Positions 17,259 through 26,978 of a stretch of DNA of 64,000 bases are shown one piece after another. The stretch spans positions 1 to 64,000 of the forward strand of contig CASDOS010000050.1 of the NCBI GenBank assembly GCA_949282205.1, written 5' to 3'. The position numbers and the translations under genes are program-made. Each line of letters starts with the position of its first letter. The first letter of the stretch is position 1. The notes under the pieces were generated by a model, which saw nothing but the letters and a program-made list of their open reading frames with translations, did not search any database and had not been told where the DNA came from. This DNA is from an uncultured Alphaproteobacteria bacterium (GTDB lineage Bacteria; Pseudomonadota; Alphaproteobacteria; RF32; CAG-239).

Positions 17259-18719
17259 TTATTCTCCCTCTATAAAACCATAGTAATAACGTTTTTCTCG
17301 CGATTTTCCAAGAATATTGTTAAATTTAAATTTTATTATTTGAGGCGCAGACACTTTGGAATGCTCAGATGTGTATTGACCATATTCCGTTAAATTCTCT
17401 GCAAAAATTATCCCTCCGTTTTGCTTAACATCTTGTTCATCTAACCATGGATTTCTATATGCTTTTCCCCATATTACAGGACTTGGCTTATCCATACTTT
17501 CTAACACCAAAATACTTGATAACCAAATATCTCCAAATACATATTTCAATGTTTTTCCACTATGTTGCTGCCATTTTCGTGTAAAACTTTTAGCAAACGC
17601 TCTTCCATCCAAATTGTATTTAGGGCTGTTACTTAATACGATATTCATACTATACACCATTCCCATTATAATCATCCAAACATAAATAATTTTTTGGGTT
17701 TTGATATAGACCTTTTCCGTTATATTTTGTGGCATGCCGGAAAACAGTATAATTCCCAATAAATACAGCAAAGGAAAACCCCACATGCTTTTTATCGGAT
17801 TGCCATTTATTATTCCCAAAATAAATATAAAAATAATGGGGAAAATACCTGTATAGAATAGAAATTTACTTTGAAATCCTTGGGTATTAAATTGATATTT
17901 GTATTTCCCCTTAAACGCTATAGCAAAAATTAAAATACTTCCCAAACCATAAAAAAACAGTGAGGCTACAAATTTCGACGGATATACAATATGATCCGTC
18001 CACTTTTTTATGATTTCTTTGCCACTTCGTTCCGAAAAATATTCTAAAACCATAAAATCATGCTCATATAACCAATAAATGTGTGGTGATAAAAGTAAAA
18101 TAAAAATCAACAACCCTATATATGGTTTGTATGATTTTAAACATTTTCGCCCTTCTTCGGTTACAATCATTAGTAAAGAGAATCCTAATAATTGCAGGCC
18201 GCTCGTATATTTATTCAACATATTTAAACCACAAACAATTGCCGCTAATATCCACCATTTTAATTTATTTTCAGTTATGGACAAATAAAAATAATATGCA
18301 CACATAGGCCAAATTGCTAGCGATAAAACATTGACATTATATTCAGGAGAGCAATATCCGTAAAAAACGCATCCCTCCATTATCATAACAGACAAAACTG
18401 CTACTTTGGTTTGTTTTAATAATTTTATGGCTAATTTATATAAATACACGAATCCTATCAGAACGCATATTTGACTTAAAAAATATATCGCTTTTACATT
18501 TTCAGAAAGCAAAAGATATATTCCATATGCAGGAAAGCCCGAAAGAGGTGGGTGTTTATTAGTGCCTAACAAACAATATTTTCCCCACCATATTGCTTCA
18601 AGACTATCCATGGGAACTCCGATCCTTAAAAGCGGAAGCAGACTCCATAGAGAGAAGTGTAAAATGAGAAAAATTGCTAAGGGATATTTCTTAAAGACGT
18701 CACATAAACTGTTTTTCAT
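17259..18719 (-). CDS. ArnT/FlmK-like lipid-linked sugar transferase (GT-C, PMT family)
   Basis: A 486-residue polytopic protein with an N-terminal helix followed by a periplasmic loop containing GVPMDSLEAIWWGKY and NKHPPLSGFP. The acidic residue just after the first helix and the HPPL stretch are typical of PMT/ArnT glycosyltransferases, which take sugar from undecaprenyl phosphate in the periplasm. About ten further hydrophobic segments and a periplasmic C-terminal domain follow. As first gene of an operon with GtrB-like, NaxD-like and GtrA-like proteins, it most likely moves an amino sugar to lipid A, as FlmK does in Francisella. The acceptor is inferred. Confidence 0.8.
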   Translation of the reverse strand: MKNSLCDVFKKYPLAIFLILHFSLWSLLPLLRIGVPMDSLEAIWWGKYCLLGTNKHPPLSGFPAYGIYLLLSENVKAIYFLSQICVLIGFVYLYKLAIKLLKQTKVAVLSVMIMEGCVFYGYCSPEYNVNVLSLAIWPMCAYYFYLSITENKLKWWILAAIVCGLNMLNKYTSGLQLLGFSLLMIVTEEGRKCLKSYKPYIGLLIFILLLSPHIYWLYEHDFMVLEYFSERSGKEIIKKWTDHIVYPSKFVASLFFYGLGSILIFAIAFKGKYKYQFNTQGFQSKFLFYTGIFPIIFIFILGIINGNPIKSMWGFPLLYLLGIILFSGMPQNITEKVYIKTQKIIYVWMIIMGMVYSMNIVLSNSPKYNLDGRAFAKSFTRKWQQHSGKTLKYVFGDIWLSSILVLESMDKPSPVIWGKAYRNPWLDEQDVKQNGGIIFAENLTEYGQYTSEHSKVSAPQIIKFKFNNILGKSREKRYYYGFIEGE

Positions 18720-18823
18720 CTTTCACCATCTTAATTAATGCTTTGTTTTATTAGATATGATAAATCTTTATTTGGCAAGATAATTTTAATATGCAGAAAC
18801 TCTTCTTTTTAGAAAATTTAAAC

Positions 18824-18852
18824 TTGAAAAAAATCTTAGTGGTGCTAGTAAT
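18824..18852 (+). promoter_or_regulatory. Probable promoter of gatCAB
   Basis: TTGAAA (18824-18829) and AGTAAT (18847-18852) are 17 bases apart and about 30 bases upstream of the gatC start. The -10 box is only a partial match. Confidence 0.4.
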
Positions 18853-18879
18853 TTATGGTATTTTATAAGGAGAGTATTT

Positions 18880-19167
18880 ATGGCTGTTGATAACGATACT
18901 GTTGAGAAAATTGCTTTATTGGCAAAACTGAAAGTTAATCCCCAAAAATTAAATGATACAAAACTGGAATTTAACAAAATTCTTAATTGGGTTGAAGAAT
19001 TAAGTGAGGTTAATACCGATAATGTTCTCCCGCTTGCTTCTGTTAATGATGAAACCTTAACTTTAAGACAAGATGTTGTTTCAGATGGACATATTAGGGA
19101 TAATATTCTTAAAAATGCACCCGCTCAGGAATTTGGATACTTTGTCGTCCCTAAGGTTGTGGAGTAA
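18880..19167 (+). CDS. gatC: Aspartyl/glutamyl-tRNA amidotransferase subunit C
   Basis: GatC is the small scaffold that holds GatA and GatB together in the amidotransferase that converts Glu-tRNA(Gln), and in many species Asp-tRNA(Asn), to the amidated form. The 95 residues show the usual VEKIALLAKLKV start, FNKILNWVEELSEVNTDNV and the C-terminal RQDVVSDGHIRDNILKNAP wrap-around tail. AAGGAGA lies upstream. The gene is four bases from gatA. Presence of gatCAB predicts that this organism lacks at least one of GlnRS or AsnRS. Confidence 0.95.
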   Translation: MAVDNDTVEKIALLAKLKVNPQKLNDTKLEFNKILNWVEELSEVNTDNVLPLASVNDETLTLRQDVVSDGHIRDNILKNAPAQEFGYFVVPKVVE

Positions 19168-19170
19168 AAA

Positions 19171-20625
19171 ATGAGTGATTTAACGAGTTTAACTGTTGCC
19201 GGAGCTTTATCTAAATTAAAAACAAGAGAAATTTCTCCTGTCGATTTGGTTCAGGCTTATGCGAAAAAATTAGAAGAAAATCAAAAATATAATGCTTTTG
19301 TGACTTTGGTCGTCGATGATGCTTTGGCTAAAGCTAAAGATGCTGAACTGAAATATTTAAATAATACTAATCGTCGTCTTGAAGGTATTCCTTTGGGAAT
19401 AAAAGATCTCTTTTGTACTAAAGGGATTAGAACAACTGCTTGCTCTCATATTCTTGATAATTTTGTCCCGCCTTACGAATCTACCGTTACTCAAAATCTT
19501 CTTGATGACGGAGCTTTGTTCCTTGGTAAACTTAATATGGATGAATTTGCTATGGGGGGAAGCAATGAAACGAGCTATTTCGGTCCGGTTGTAAATCCGT
19601 GGAGCAAAGATGTTCCTTTAGTGGCGGGAGGATCTTCCGGCGGATCCGCCGCCGCCGTCGCCGCAGAAATGTGTGCGGCTGCAACCGCTTCCGATACAGG
19701 GGGGTCTATTCGCGAACCTTCTGCCTTTTGCGGTGTTACCGGTATTAAACCGACTTACGGTCGTTGCTCTCGATATGGTATTATTGCTTTTGCTTCTTCT
19801 CTTGATCAGGCCGGACCTATCTGTAAAGATGTTACAGATTGCGCTCTAATCCTAAATAGTATGGCTGGATACGACCCTAAAGATTCTACTTCATCCAAAC
19901 GAGATGTTCCTGATTTTTCATCCTTTATCGGTCAAGATATTAAAGGACTGAAAGTCGGTGTCCCTCTTGAATACAGACCTGACGGACTTAATCCTGAAAT
20001 TGCTTCTTATTGGGATAATGCTGCACAAATATTAAAAGATTGCGGTGCGGAAATCGTGAATATCTCCTTACCGCATACAAAATATGCTTTACCGGCATAT
20101 TATGTTATTGCTCCGGCTGAGGCTTCTTCTAATCTGGCCAGATATGACGGTGTTCGTTATGGCTTGAGAGTTGAAGGAAATAATTTGGATAATCTTTATA
20201 TAAATACTCGTACTGAAGGGTTTGGTACGGAAGTTAAACGCCGTATTCTTATCGGTACTTATGTGCTCTCTGCCGGCTATTATGATGCTTATTACCTTAA
20301 AGCTCAGAAAGTACGTCGATTAATTAAAAATGATTTTGATAACGCTTTTCAAAAATGCGATGTTATTCTAACGCCTACGTCACCGGTTGAACCTTTTGCT
20401 ATTGGTGATACGAAAATGTTGGAGAACCCTATAAATATGTATCTTAATGATATTTTTACCGTTTCTGTTAATTTGGCTGGACTTCCCGCTATGAGCTTGC
20501 CTATCGGACTTTCTCATAACGGTCTGCCTTTGGGGATGCAATTAATCGGACGCGCTTTTGATGAAGCTACAATTTTTAAGACAGCTTATCACTTAGAACG
20601 TGGGGCAAATTTTGTTAGGATGTAA
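19171..20625 (+). CDS. gatA: Glutamyl-tRNA(Gln) amidotransferase subunit A
   Basis: GatA is the amidase subunit that releases ammonia from glutamine and passes it to GatB. The 484 residues carry the amidase signature [17 protein letters not shown] with the catalytic Ser-cis-Ser-Lys arrangement: Lys in [10 protein letters not shown], and Ser in [13 protein letters not shown]. Length and order match the family. It sits between gatC and gatB with four- and five-base gaps. Confidence 0.97.
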   Translation: MSDLTSLTVAGALSKLKTREISPVDLVQAYAKKLEENQKYNAFVTLVVDDALAKAKDAELKYLNNTNRRLEGIPLGIKDLFCTKGIRTTACSHILDNFVPPYESTVTQNLLDDGALFLGKLNMDEFAMGGSNETSYFGPVVNPWSKDVPLVAGGSSGGSAAAVAAEMCAAATASDTGGSIREPSAFCGVTGIKPTYGRCSRYGIIAFASSLDQAGPICKDVTDCALILNSMAGYDPKDSTSSKRDVPDFSSFIGQDIKGLKVGVPLEYRPDGLNPEIASYWDNAAQILKDCGAEIVNISLPHTKYALPAYYVIAPAEASSNLARYDGVRYGLRVEGNNLDNLYINTRTEGFGTEVKRRILIGTYVLSAGYYDAYYLKAQKVRRLIKNDFDNAFQKCDVILTPTSPVEPFAIGDTKMLENPINMYLNDIFTVSVNLAGLPAMSLPIGLSHNGLPLGMQLIGRAFDEATIFKTAYHLERGANFVRM

Positions 20626-20630
20626 GAAAT

Positions 20631-22085
20631 ATGTCAGAATATGTTATTGAAACGGAAAAAGGTAAATGGGAAATTGTTTGCGGATTGGAAATCCATTGTC
20701 AAATTATTTCTAAATCTAAAATTTTTAGCGGAGCTCCTGCGGAATTCGGTGATGAGGCTAATGAAAATGTTTCTTTTGTTGATGCAGCAATGCCGGGAAT
20801 GTTGCCTACGTTGAATGAAGAATGCGTGCATCAGGCTATTAAAACCGGACTTGGACTGAATGCTGTTATTAATAAGTATTCCGTATTTTCACGCAAAAAC
20901 TATTTTTACGCAGATTCTCCTCAAGGCTATCAAATTACTCAATTTGAGCATCCTATTGTCGGTGAAGGGAAAATTACGGTTGACCTTAGTGATGGTTCTT
21001 CTAAAGATATTCGTATTGAAAGATTACATATCGAACAAGATGCCGCTAAGTCTATCCACGACCTTAACCCTACAAAAAGTTATATCGATTTCAATAGATG
21101 TGGTGTTGGTTTAATGGAAATTGTTACTAAACCAGATTTTCGTTCACCTGAAGAAGTTGGTGCTTTTTTAAGAAAATTACGTTCAATCTTGCGCTATCTC
21201 GGAACTTGCGACGGCAATATGGATGAAGGTTCCATGAGATGCGACGCCAGTATCTCCGTACGTCCTTTAGGTAGTTCGGAATTAAGACAGAGGGCGGAAG
21301 TTAAAAATGTTAACTCCGTTAAATTTGCTATGCAGGCTATTGATTCGGAAGCGCATAGGCAGGTTGAAATTTACGAATCCGGCGGGACCATTTTACAGCA
21401 AACTTGTCGGTTTGACCCAACTACCGGGGGAACTAAATTTTTACGGTTAAAGGAATTTTCCGACGACTATCGTTATTTTCCAGAACCGGATTTACCGCCT
21501 TTGATTTTAAGTGATGAATTAATCAATAAAATCAGAGATGAGTTAGTTGAGTTGCCTGATGCAAAAAAATCTCGTTTTGTTAGTCAACTTGGGTTGACTC
21601 CTTATGATGCTGCCGTTATTTGCGAAAATAAAGAAGTTGCCGACTTCTTCGAAACTGCTGCTCATGGCAGAGATGCAAAGAAAGTTGCAAACTGGTTAAT
21701 GGGCGATTTTTTTGCTATGCTTAAAAAGAAAAATCTTGAAATTGCTCAATCTCCGGTTTCTGCCGAAAATCTTGGCAAACTTGTTGACTTAATCACCCAC
21801 GATGTTATTTCCGGTAAAATTGCTAAAGATGTTTTTGAAATTATGGCGGAAACATCCGAAAATCCTGAAAAAATTGTCGAGGAAAAGGGATTAAAACAAG
21901 TTACCGATACTTCTGCTATTGAAGCTATTATTGATTCCGTTATTGCTTCTAATCCAGATAATGTGGCTAGTTACAGAGCTGGTAAGGTTAATCTTTTGGG
22001 ATGGTTCGTCGGACAAGTTATTAAACAATCTCAAGGAAAAGCAAATCCAGCTTTGGTAAATAAACTGTTAAAAGAAAAATTGTAA
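20631..22085 (+). CDS. gatB: Aspartyl/glutamyl-tRNA amidotransferase subunit B
   Basis: GatB phosphorylates the mischarged Glu-tRNA and performs the transamidation. The 484 residues begin with the family motif WEIVCGLEIHCQI, continue with FSRKNYFYADSPQGYQI and MRCDASISVRP, and end in the YqeY-like helical tail domain that binds the tRNA elbow (NKLLKEKL). Last gene of gatCAB, followed by a terminator hairpin. Confidence 0.97.
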   Translation: MSEYVIETEKGKWEIVCGLEIHCQIISKSKIFSGAPAEFGDEANENVSFVDAAMPGMLPTLNEECVHQAIKTGLGLNAVINKYSVFSRKNYFYADSPQGYQITQFEHPIVGEGKITVDLSDGSSKDIRIERLHIEQDAAKSIHDLNPTKSYIDFNRCGVGLMEIVTKPDFRSPEEVGAFLRKLRSILRYLGTCDGNMDEGSMRCDASISVRPLGSSELRQRAEVKNVNSVKFAMQAIDSEAHRQVEIYESGGTILQQTCRFDPTTGGTKFLRLKEFSDDYRYFPEPDLPPLILSDELINKIRDELVELPDAKKSRFVSQLGLTPYDAAVICENKEVADFFETAAHGRDAKKVANWLMGDFFAMLKKKNLEIAQSPVSAENLGKLVDLITHDVISGKIAKDVFEIMAETSENPEKIVEEKGLKQVTDTSAIEAIIDSVIASNPDNVASYRAGKVNLLGWFVGQVIKQSQGKANPALVNKLLKEKL

Positions 22086-22121
22086 GCATTTATCGTAAAA
22101 TTTTGGTATTTTACTCCGTTA

Positions 22122-22155
22122 AAAGCTGTCTAGCCAGTTTCTAGACAGCTTTATT
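22122..22155 (+). terminator. Terminator after gatCAB
   Basis: A perfect 12-bp stem, AAAGCTGTCTAG (22122-22133) with CTAGACAGCTTT (22141-22152), loop of seven. The T-tract is short and interrupted, so termination may be partial. Confidence 0.65.
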
Positions 22156-22235
22156 CATATATACATTAGTTCTATATCCCTTTATTTGGCCAAAACTATT
22201 TTTATATTGTCTATATCTTTTATGAGGAGGTTATC

Positions 22236-22430
22236 ATGAGTAAAGTAAATATTGCAAATTTTGTTGTTTATGACTTGGCCAGTAAATTTAATTTTGCGGA
22301 GAATCGTGAATTAGATAGTGAGATTGTCGGACTTGTAGCTGATAATTGGAATAAAAAACATTTTGTTTCCGGTGATAAAAATCTTAAGTTCAAATATAGC
22401 AAAAATATTAGGCGGAAATTTCTTATTTAA
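22236..22430 (+). CDS. Small protein of unknown function (64 residues)
   Basis: GAGGAGG lies about 6 bases before the ATG, one of the best ribosome-binding sites in the window, which supports real translation. The protein begins MSKVNIANFVVYDLASKFNF and has a basic C-terminus. No signal peptide, membrane segment or known motif is visible. It stands alone between gatB and another orphan gene on the same strand. Confidence 0.6.
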   Translation: MSKVNIANFVVYDLASKFNFAENRELDSEIVGLVADNWNKKHFVSGDKNLKFKYSKNIRRKFLI

Positions 22431-22547
22431 AACCAATTTTTATTCTTTTTTTTATTTCAATATAGCTTTTTTTAGAGCTTTAAAATATTTTTTTTATTCA
22501 TACTTCTTTTCGTGTTCGGATTATTTTTTTATGTGAGGTGTTGTGAT

Positions 22548-22799
22548 ATGAAAAAATCTCAAAAGGACCGATTAAAAGAAAATCTTATGTTTATTGGTAC
22601 TATTTATGATAGTTTTGAGGCTCTTGAAGAAACTCTTAGAAAATTAAAGTTAGAGCGCCCCTTATTTATTACTCATGTTGCCAAAATGGCTTTTGCAGAA
22701 GAAGTTTTTAAACATGTCGGCGGAGCTCCTGAATTTTGTAAACTTGCTCAGCGTCAACAAACTCTTAAACCTACGATTTCGCCTCGTTTTTATAATTAA
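22548..22799 (+). CDS. Small protein of unknown function (83 residues)
   Basis: Starts MKKSQKDRLKENLMFIGTIY, with GAGG ten bases upstream; the open frame continues upstream but without a start site in a better position. The C-terminal half (TLKPTISPRFYN) is basic. Predicted mostly helical, soluble, no recognised family. A strong terminator follows immediately, which supports it as a discrete gene. Confidence 0.55.
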   Translation: MKKSQKDRLKENLMFIGTIYDSFEALEETLRKLKLERPLFITHVAKMAFAEEVFKHVGGAPEFCKLAQRQQTLKPTISPRFYN

Positions 22800-22810
22800 T
22801 TTTATCTAAA

Positions 22811-22846
22811 AAAAGCTCCTCGTTTTAATCAAGGAGCTTTTCTTTT
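22811..22846. terminator. Bidirectional terminator between orphan gene and secF
   Basis: AAAAGCTCCT (22811-22820) pairs with AGGAGCTTTT (22832-22841), with T- and A-tracts on each side. The same AGCTCCTT-type stem occurs at 28502-28530, so it is a favoured terminator design here. Confidence 0.8.
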
Positions 22847-22858
22847 TGTATCTTTATT

Positions 22859-23794
22859 CTATCCGATTGATCCAAAGTAATTATCTTCTTCTTGATGATG
22901 TACAGCCCGTAAATCAAACAAATTTAAAATCGCAGCTGATACATAAATTGAAGAATATGTACCAATAATTAATCCTGATAATATCGTAAAGGAAAAACTT
23001 TCCAGTGCATCTCCTCCCCATAAATATAAAGGAATAACTGCTATTAATGTTGTTACACCGGTTAAGATTGTACGGGAGAAAATATCATTCACACTTTTAT
23101 TAATCAGCTCTTCTTGCGGCATTTTACGATATTTTTTCAAATTTTCGCGAATTCTATCGTATGTTACCACCTTATCATTTACAGAGTAACCAACTAACGT
23201 CAGAATTGCCGCAATCGTTGTTAAGCTGAAATCAAATCTGAAAAATGAAAGTAATCCTACTACTATTATTGTATCGTGAAATAAACCTAACAGTGCACCT
23301 ATTGCAAATTGCCATTCAAATCTTACCCATATATAAATAGCTATTGCCAATATGGCTAATATAGAGGCAACCGCACCCGCGGTCTTAAGTTCATCGCCTA
23401 CTTGCGGGCCTACAGTTTCAACGCGACGATACTCATAGCTGTTACCTAAAATTTCTCTGATTTCAGCAACTGCTTTACGCTGAGCAACTTCATCCGCATT
23501 ATCTGCTTGAGCTCTTATCATCAGCTCTTTACCTTCAGTCCCTATTGTTTGTAGATTTAATTCATCTAATTTAATAACACTTAATTTAGAGCGTATCTCT
23601 TCTATATTTATAGGTTGTTCTGATTTTATTTCCATCAAAATACCGCCTGAAAAATCTATACCGAAGTTAAAACTTTTCAGATAAATACTTGCTATTGATA
23701 ATATCACAAGAATAGACGATAGTATATATGTAAAATACCGCGCTTTCATAAAGTTGATATTTGTATCTTTTGTTATCCATTTTAACATTGTCAT
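22859..23794 (-). CDS. secF: Protein translocase subunit SecF
   Basis: SecF works with SecD to pull preproteins through SecYEG using the proton gradient. The 311 residues have an N-terminal membrane helix, FGIDFSGGILMEIKS, a periplasmic domain, and the RND-like membrane block with DTIIVVGLLSFFRFDFSLTT (partial) and GYSVNDKVVTYDRIREN. Length is normal. It is the last gene of yajC-secD-secF, starting 17 bases after secD. Confidence 0.97.
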   Translation of the reverse strand: MTMLKWITKDTNINFMKARYFTYILSSILVILSIASIYLKSFNFGIDFSGGILMEIKSEQPINIEEIRSKLSVIKLDELNLQTIGTEGKELMIRAQADNADEVAQRKAVAEIREILGNSYEYRRVETVGPQVGDELKTAGAVASILAILAIAIYIWVRFEWQFAIGALLGLFHDTIIVVGLLSFFRFDFSLTTIAAILTLVGYSVNDKVVTYDRIRENLKKYRKMPQEELINKSVNDIFSRTILTGVTTLIAVIPLYLWGGDALESFSFTILSGLIIGTYSSIYVSAAILNLFDLRAVHHQEEDNYFGSIG

Positions 23795-23811
23795 TTTTCT
23801 TTTCCTTTTCC

Positions 23812-25359
23812 TTAAATCGGTAAAGCCTTTGGTTTGTAACGATTAAACCATGCCGCTATTATTAATCTGGTTACAGTTACAGACGTAAACATTGATGTCG
23901 CTATACCTATTGACAAAGTTACGGCAAAGCCTCTGACCGGACCACTACCAAAATAGAACAAAACGGCGGCTGCAATTAATGTTGTTAAATTGGAGTCTAT
24001 AATTGTTCCCCATGCAATCGAAAATCCACTTTCAATAGCATCTTTGATAGAACGCCCCGTTTTAACTTCTTCACGCATACGTTCAAATATTAAAACATTG
24101 GCATCTACTGCCATACCTATTGTTAAGATAATTCCGGCAATTCCAGGTAATGTCAGCGTCGCTCCTATCAAACTTAGTGCACCTAACATCAAGAATAGGT
24201 TTAAAAATACGGTAATGGTTGTAAATAATCCAAATAAACCATAGGCCAATACTAAGAAAACAACTACCCCGATGAAACCAATCACCGATGCGAATATTCC
24301 GGCTTCAATAGAATCAGCTCCTAATCCCGCTCCGACTGTTCTTTCTTCCAATATATTTAATGGGGCCGGTAATGCACCAGAACGGAGCAATAAAGCGAGC
24401 TCTTGAGCACTTTCAGAAGTGTAATTTCCTGTAATTACTCCAGATCCTCCGGTTATTGCTGATTGAATTGTCGGTGCGGAAATAACTTCATCATCCAATA
24501 CTATGGCTAATTGTTCGCCTATGTTATTTTTTGTAACTTCACCGAACTTCTTTGCGCCTAAATTATTAAATTTGAAGCTAACTGCCGGGGCACCTTCTTG
24601 GAAAGAAACCCCCGCGTCTGTTAACGTTTCTCCGCCTACAGCCGGTTTTCTTACAATAACGTACTGCTCTCCTTCAATACCTCGGATAATGCGAGAAGAA
24701 CTCTTTAACTTACCTCTCTTTGCCTCCGCAACGGATGTCGAACTATCCACCAAGTGAAACGTCATTTTTGCTGTTTTACCCAACAAAACTTTGACTTCTT
24801 CAGGATTTTGAACGCCGGGCAATTGTACTAAAATTCTACCCTCTCCTTGACTCTGAATTATTGGTTCATTTGTACCATATTCATCAATACGTTTACGCAC
24901 AATCTCAATTGATTGATCTATCAATTTTCTTTTGATTTCATTTAACGCCGGCTCATCATACGTTACAACCAATATGTCATTGCCGTTATCCGTTACCTTT
25001 AATCCATCATCCATTTTACGCAAAGGCACCATTGCTTTTGCTCTGGAATTGGTGCTTTCTATTTTTACTTTCAAACCCTTTTCATCTGAACTTATACTTT
25101 GATAACGTATTCTGGCTTCTTTTAATGCAGAACGGGCAGAATCCTCTAAGGTTTGCATTCTATCCTTTAAAGCAGTCGTCATATCTACTTCAAGCAACAA
25201 ACTTGAACCACCTTGCAAATCTAGCCCTAAATTTACAGGTTGCCACCATGATGGCAGTGTCGTTTTCGGATCTTTAACGAAGTTCGGTACGGCAAAAAAT
25301 ATACCCAACAAACATATCGCCAAAATCATAACTATTCTTTGTAACGATAATTTATACAT
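23812..25359 (-). CDS. secD: Protein translocase subunit SecD
   Basis: SecD is the larger RND-type partner of SecF. The 515 residues show LGLDLQGGSSLLLEVD after the first helix, the periplasmic P1 head domain, RILVQLPGVQNPEEVK, and the C-terminal membrane block with GIAGIILTIGMAVDANVLIF and ERMREEVKTG. Start has AGAGAG upstream. It lies 37 bases downstream of yajC. Confidence 0.97.
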   Translation of the reverse strand: MYKLSLQRIVMILAICLLGIFFAVPNFVKDPKTTLPSWWQPVNLGLDLQGGSSLLLEVDMTTALKDRMQTLEDSARSALKEARIRYQSISSDEKGLKVKIESTNSRAKAMVPLRKMDDGLKVTDNGNDILVVTYDEPALNEIKRKLIDQSIEIVRKRIDEYGTNEPIIQSQGEGRILVQLPGVQNPEEVKVLLGKTAKMTFHLVDSSTSVAEAKRGKLKSSSRIIRGIEGEQYVIVRKPAVGGETLTDAGVSFQEGAPAVSFKFNNLGAKKFGEVTKNNIGEQLAIVLDDEVISAPTIQSAITGGSGVITGNYTSESAQELALLLRSGALPAPLNILEERTVGAGLGADSIEAGIFASVIGFIGVVVFLVLAYGLFGLFTTITVFLNLFLMLGALSLIGATLTLPGIAGIILTIGMAVDANVLIFERMREEVKTGRSIKDAIESGFSIAWGTIIDSNLTTLIAAAVLFYFGSGPVRGFAVTLSIGIATSMFTSVTVTRLIIAAWFNRYKPKALPI

Positions 25360-25396
25360 TATTGTTCTCTCTTTTCTATTTGCTTACTCATTAGCT

Positions 25397-25714
25397 CTAC
25401 TGTTTTGAAACAACTTCTCTTACGCTTGAACGGGATATCTTTATATCTACTCCGTTAGCGATCTCTACGGTTAAAACGTTTTCTTCTGCTTTAACTACTT
25501 TTGCATAAATACCGCCGCCGGTGATAATCTCATCTTTGGGCTTAATGGCATTTAGCATATCTTCATGTTCTTTCATTTTTTTCTGTTGCGGACGAATTAG
25601 CAAAAAATAGAATATTGCAAAAACAATAACTAATTGAACGATGAAACCAACCATCGGATTGGGTTCTACCGTTGCAGCAGTTTCCGTCGCAGCAATAGCT
25701 TCTGATATAAACAT
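25397..25714 (-). CDS. yajC: Preprotein translocase subunit YajC
   Basis: A small single-pass protein with VQLVIVFAIFYFLLIRPQQKKMKEHE, shown here in part as FAIFYFLLIRPQQKKMKEHE, the YajC hallmark, followed by a soluble domain with KPKDEIITGGGIYAKV. It associates with SecDF-YidC. The frame begins four codons earlier, but GGAG sits 6 bases before the ATG at 25714, so the 105-residue form is preferred. First gene of the sec operon. Confidence 0.95.
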   Translation of the reverse strand: MFISEAIAATETAATVEPNPMVGFIVQLVIVFAIFYFLLIRPQQKKMKEHEDMLNAIKPKDEIITGGGIYAKVVKAEENVLTVEIANGVDIKISRSSVREVVSKQ

Positions 25715-25856
25715 TGTTTTCTCCATTTAAAATTTAATCTTTTTCGTTGTGAGTTTAAGCAAAAAAAATACTTGATACAACCCAAATCACTCAGATTTAC
25801 CACGAAAATTTTATTTTAAGGGGATATTTGACTAATGTTATATTTTCTTAATCCTT

Positions 25857-26846
25857 TTATGGTAAATAAGAACGCGGATTTACCGCTTTTTTACCCGCTC
25901 TTACTTCAAAATGTAACTGCGGGAAATTAACACTTCCTGTACTACCTACCGTTGCTATTTTTTCTCCTCGCAGTACCTTCTGCCCTTTCTTTACATATAG
26001 GTGTTGATTATGCGCATAGGCGGTAATATAGCCGTCACTATGTTTTATCAAAATCAAATTGCCAAAGCCTTTTAATTCATTCCCGGCATAGGCGACAACC
26101 CCTTTATCTGCGGCTTTCACATTTGTTCCCATTGCCGCTTTTATATTGATACCGTCATTTTTACGCCCTTTGCCTACAATACCAAAATTCGATACTACTG
26201 TTCCTTGTACAGGCCAGATAAATTTAGTCTTCCGATATGTTGAAACATTCTTGCGAGGCGCTTTCTTACTTATGCTTTTTGACGCGGTTGTTGTTTTTTT
26301 TGTGCTTACTTTGCTCTTGCTGCTTTGAGTAGACGTTGTTGTTGCTTTTTTTGTTGTACTTCCTTTGGTATATGAATAGCTGGACGACCCTCCGGAACTT
26401 GCTTTTGATGCTACTTGGTATTGAGTGCTACTGTTATTACTTCCTGCTAAAGTTTCAGGGAGCATAAGAGTTTGTCCTACACTGATTGTATATGGTTCTT
26501 CTAAATCGTTTAAACGGCTTAATGACGTTATATCTACATTATATTTTTTGGATATACTGTATAATGTTTCTCCCTTTGACACTATGTGCTTCTGACGTTT
26601 CGGCAACTTCAAACTTTGTCCGATATTTAGCGCATACGGGGCTGATAAATGATTTTCTTCAATCAAGCCTCTTAATGGTACTTGATATTTACGCGACAAA
26701 CTATATAGAGTATCTCCTTTTTGAACAATAACATTGCCAGGAGTGTAATTATAGCCGTAACTATTAAACAAAGGAATACCACCGCTTCTGGCATAACAAC
26801 CAAATAGCAGAGGCACGAAAAGTAATGTAATTAAAGCCCTTCTCAT
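25857..26846 (-). CDS. NlpD-like LysM/M23 lipoprotein, probable amidase activator
   Basis: A lipoprotein signal (LLFVPLLFGC, Cys17) precedes two LysM repeats (about residues 38-82 and 87-131), a Ser/Thr/Lys-rich linker and a C-terminal LytM/M23 domain. The metal-site motif that reads HxGxD in active enzymes is NDGIN here, so the peptidase site is degenerate, as in E. coli NlpD, which activates the amidase AmiC at the septum. The remaining fold motifs (GNLILIKHSDGYITAYAHN, QLHFEVR) are intact. Outer-membrane attachment and amidase activation are inferred from this family. It is a single gene between the sec operon and sufB. Confidence 0.85.
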   Translation of the reverse strand: MRRALITLLFVPLLFGCYARSGGIPLFNSYGYNYTPGNVIVQKGDTLYSLSRKYQVPLRGLIEENHLSAPYALNIGQSLKLPKRQKHIVSKGETLYSISKKYNVDITSLSRLNDLEEPYTISVGQTLMLPETLAGSNNSSTQYQVASKASSGGSSSYSYTKGSTTKKATTTSTQSSKSKVSTKKTTTASKSISKKAPRKNVSTYRKTKFIWPVQGTVVSNFGIVGKGRKNDGINIKAAMGTNVKAADKGVVAYAGNELKGFGNLILIKHSDGYITAYAHNQHLYVKKGQKVLRGEKIATVGSTGSVNFPQLHFEVRAGKKAVNPRSYLP

Positions 26847-26920
26847 TGTTTTCCTTTGTTTATTATTGTCTTTTATATAAAAAAAACTAAATATTCGTTA
26901 AACTCCGGCAGAATCTTCCC

Positions 26921-26949
26921 TTGATTTTTGTTATGCTTTATTTTATACA
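26921..26949 (+). promoter_or_regulatory. Promoter of sufB
   Basis: TTGATT (26921-26926) and TATACA (26944-26949) are 17 bases apart, about 30 bases before the sufB start. No clear Fe-S regulator operator was identified by eye. Confidence 0.5.
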
Positions 26950-26978
26950 GAGATAAATTATCTTTTTAAGGAAAAGTT

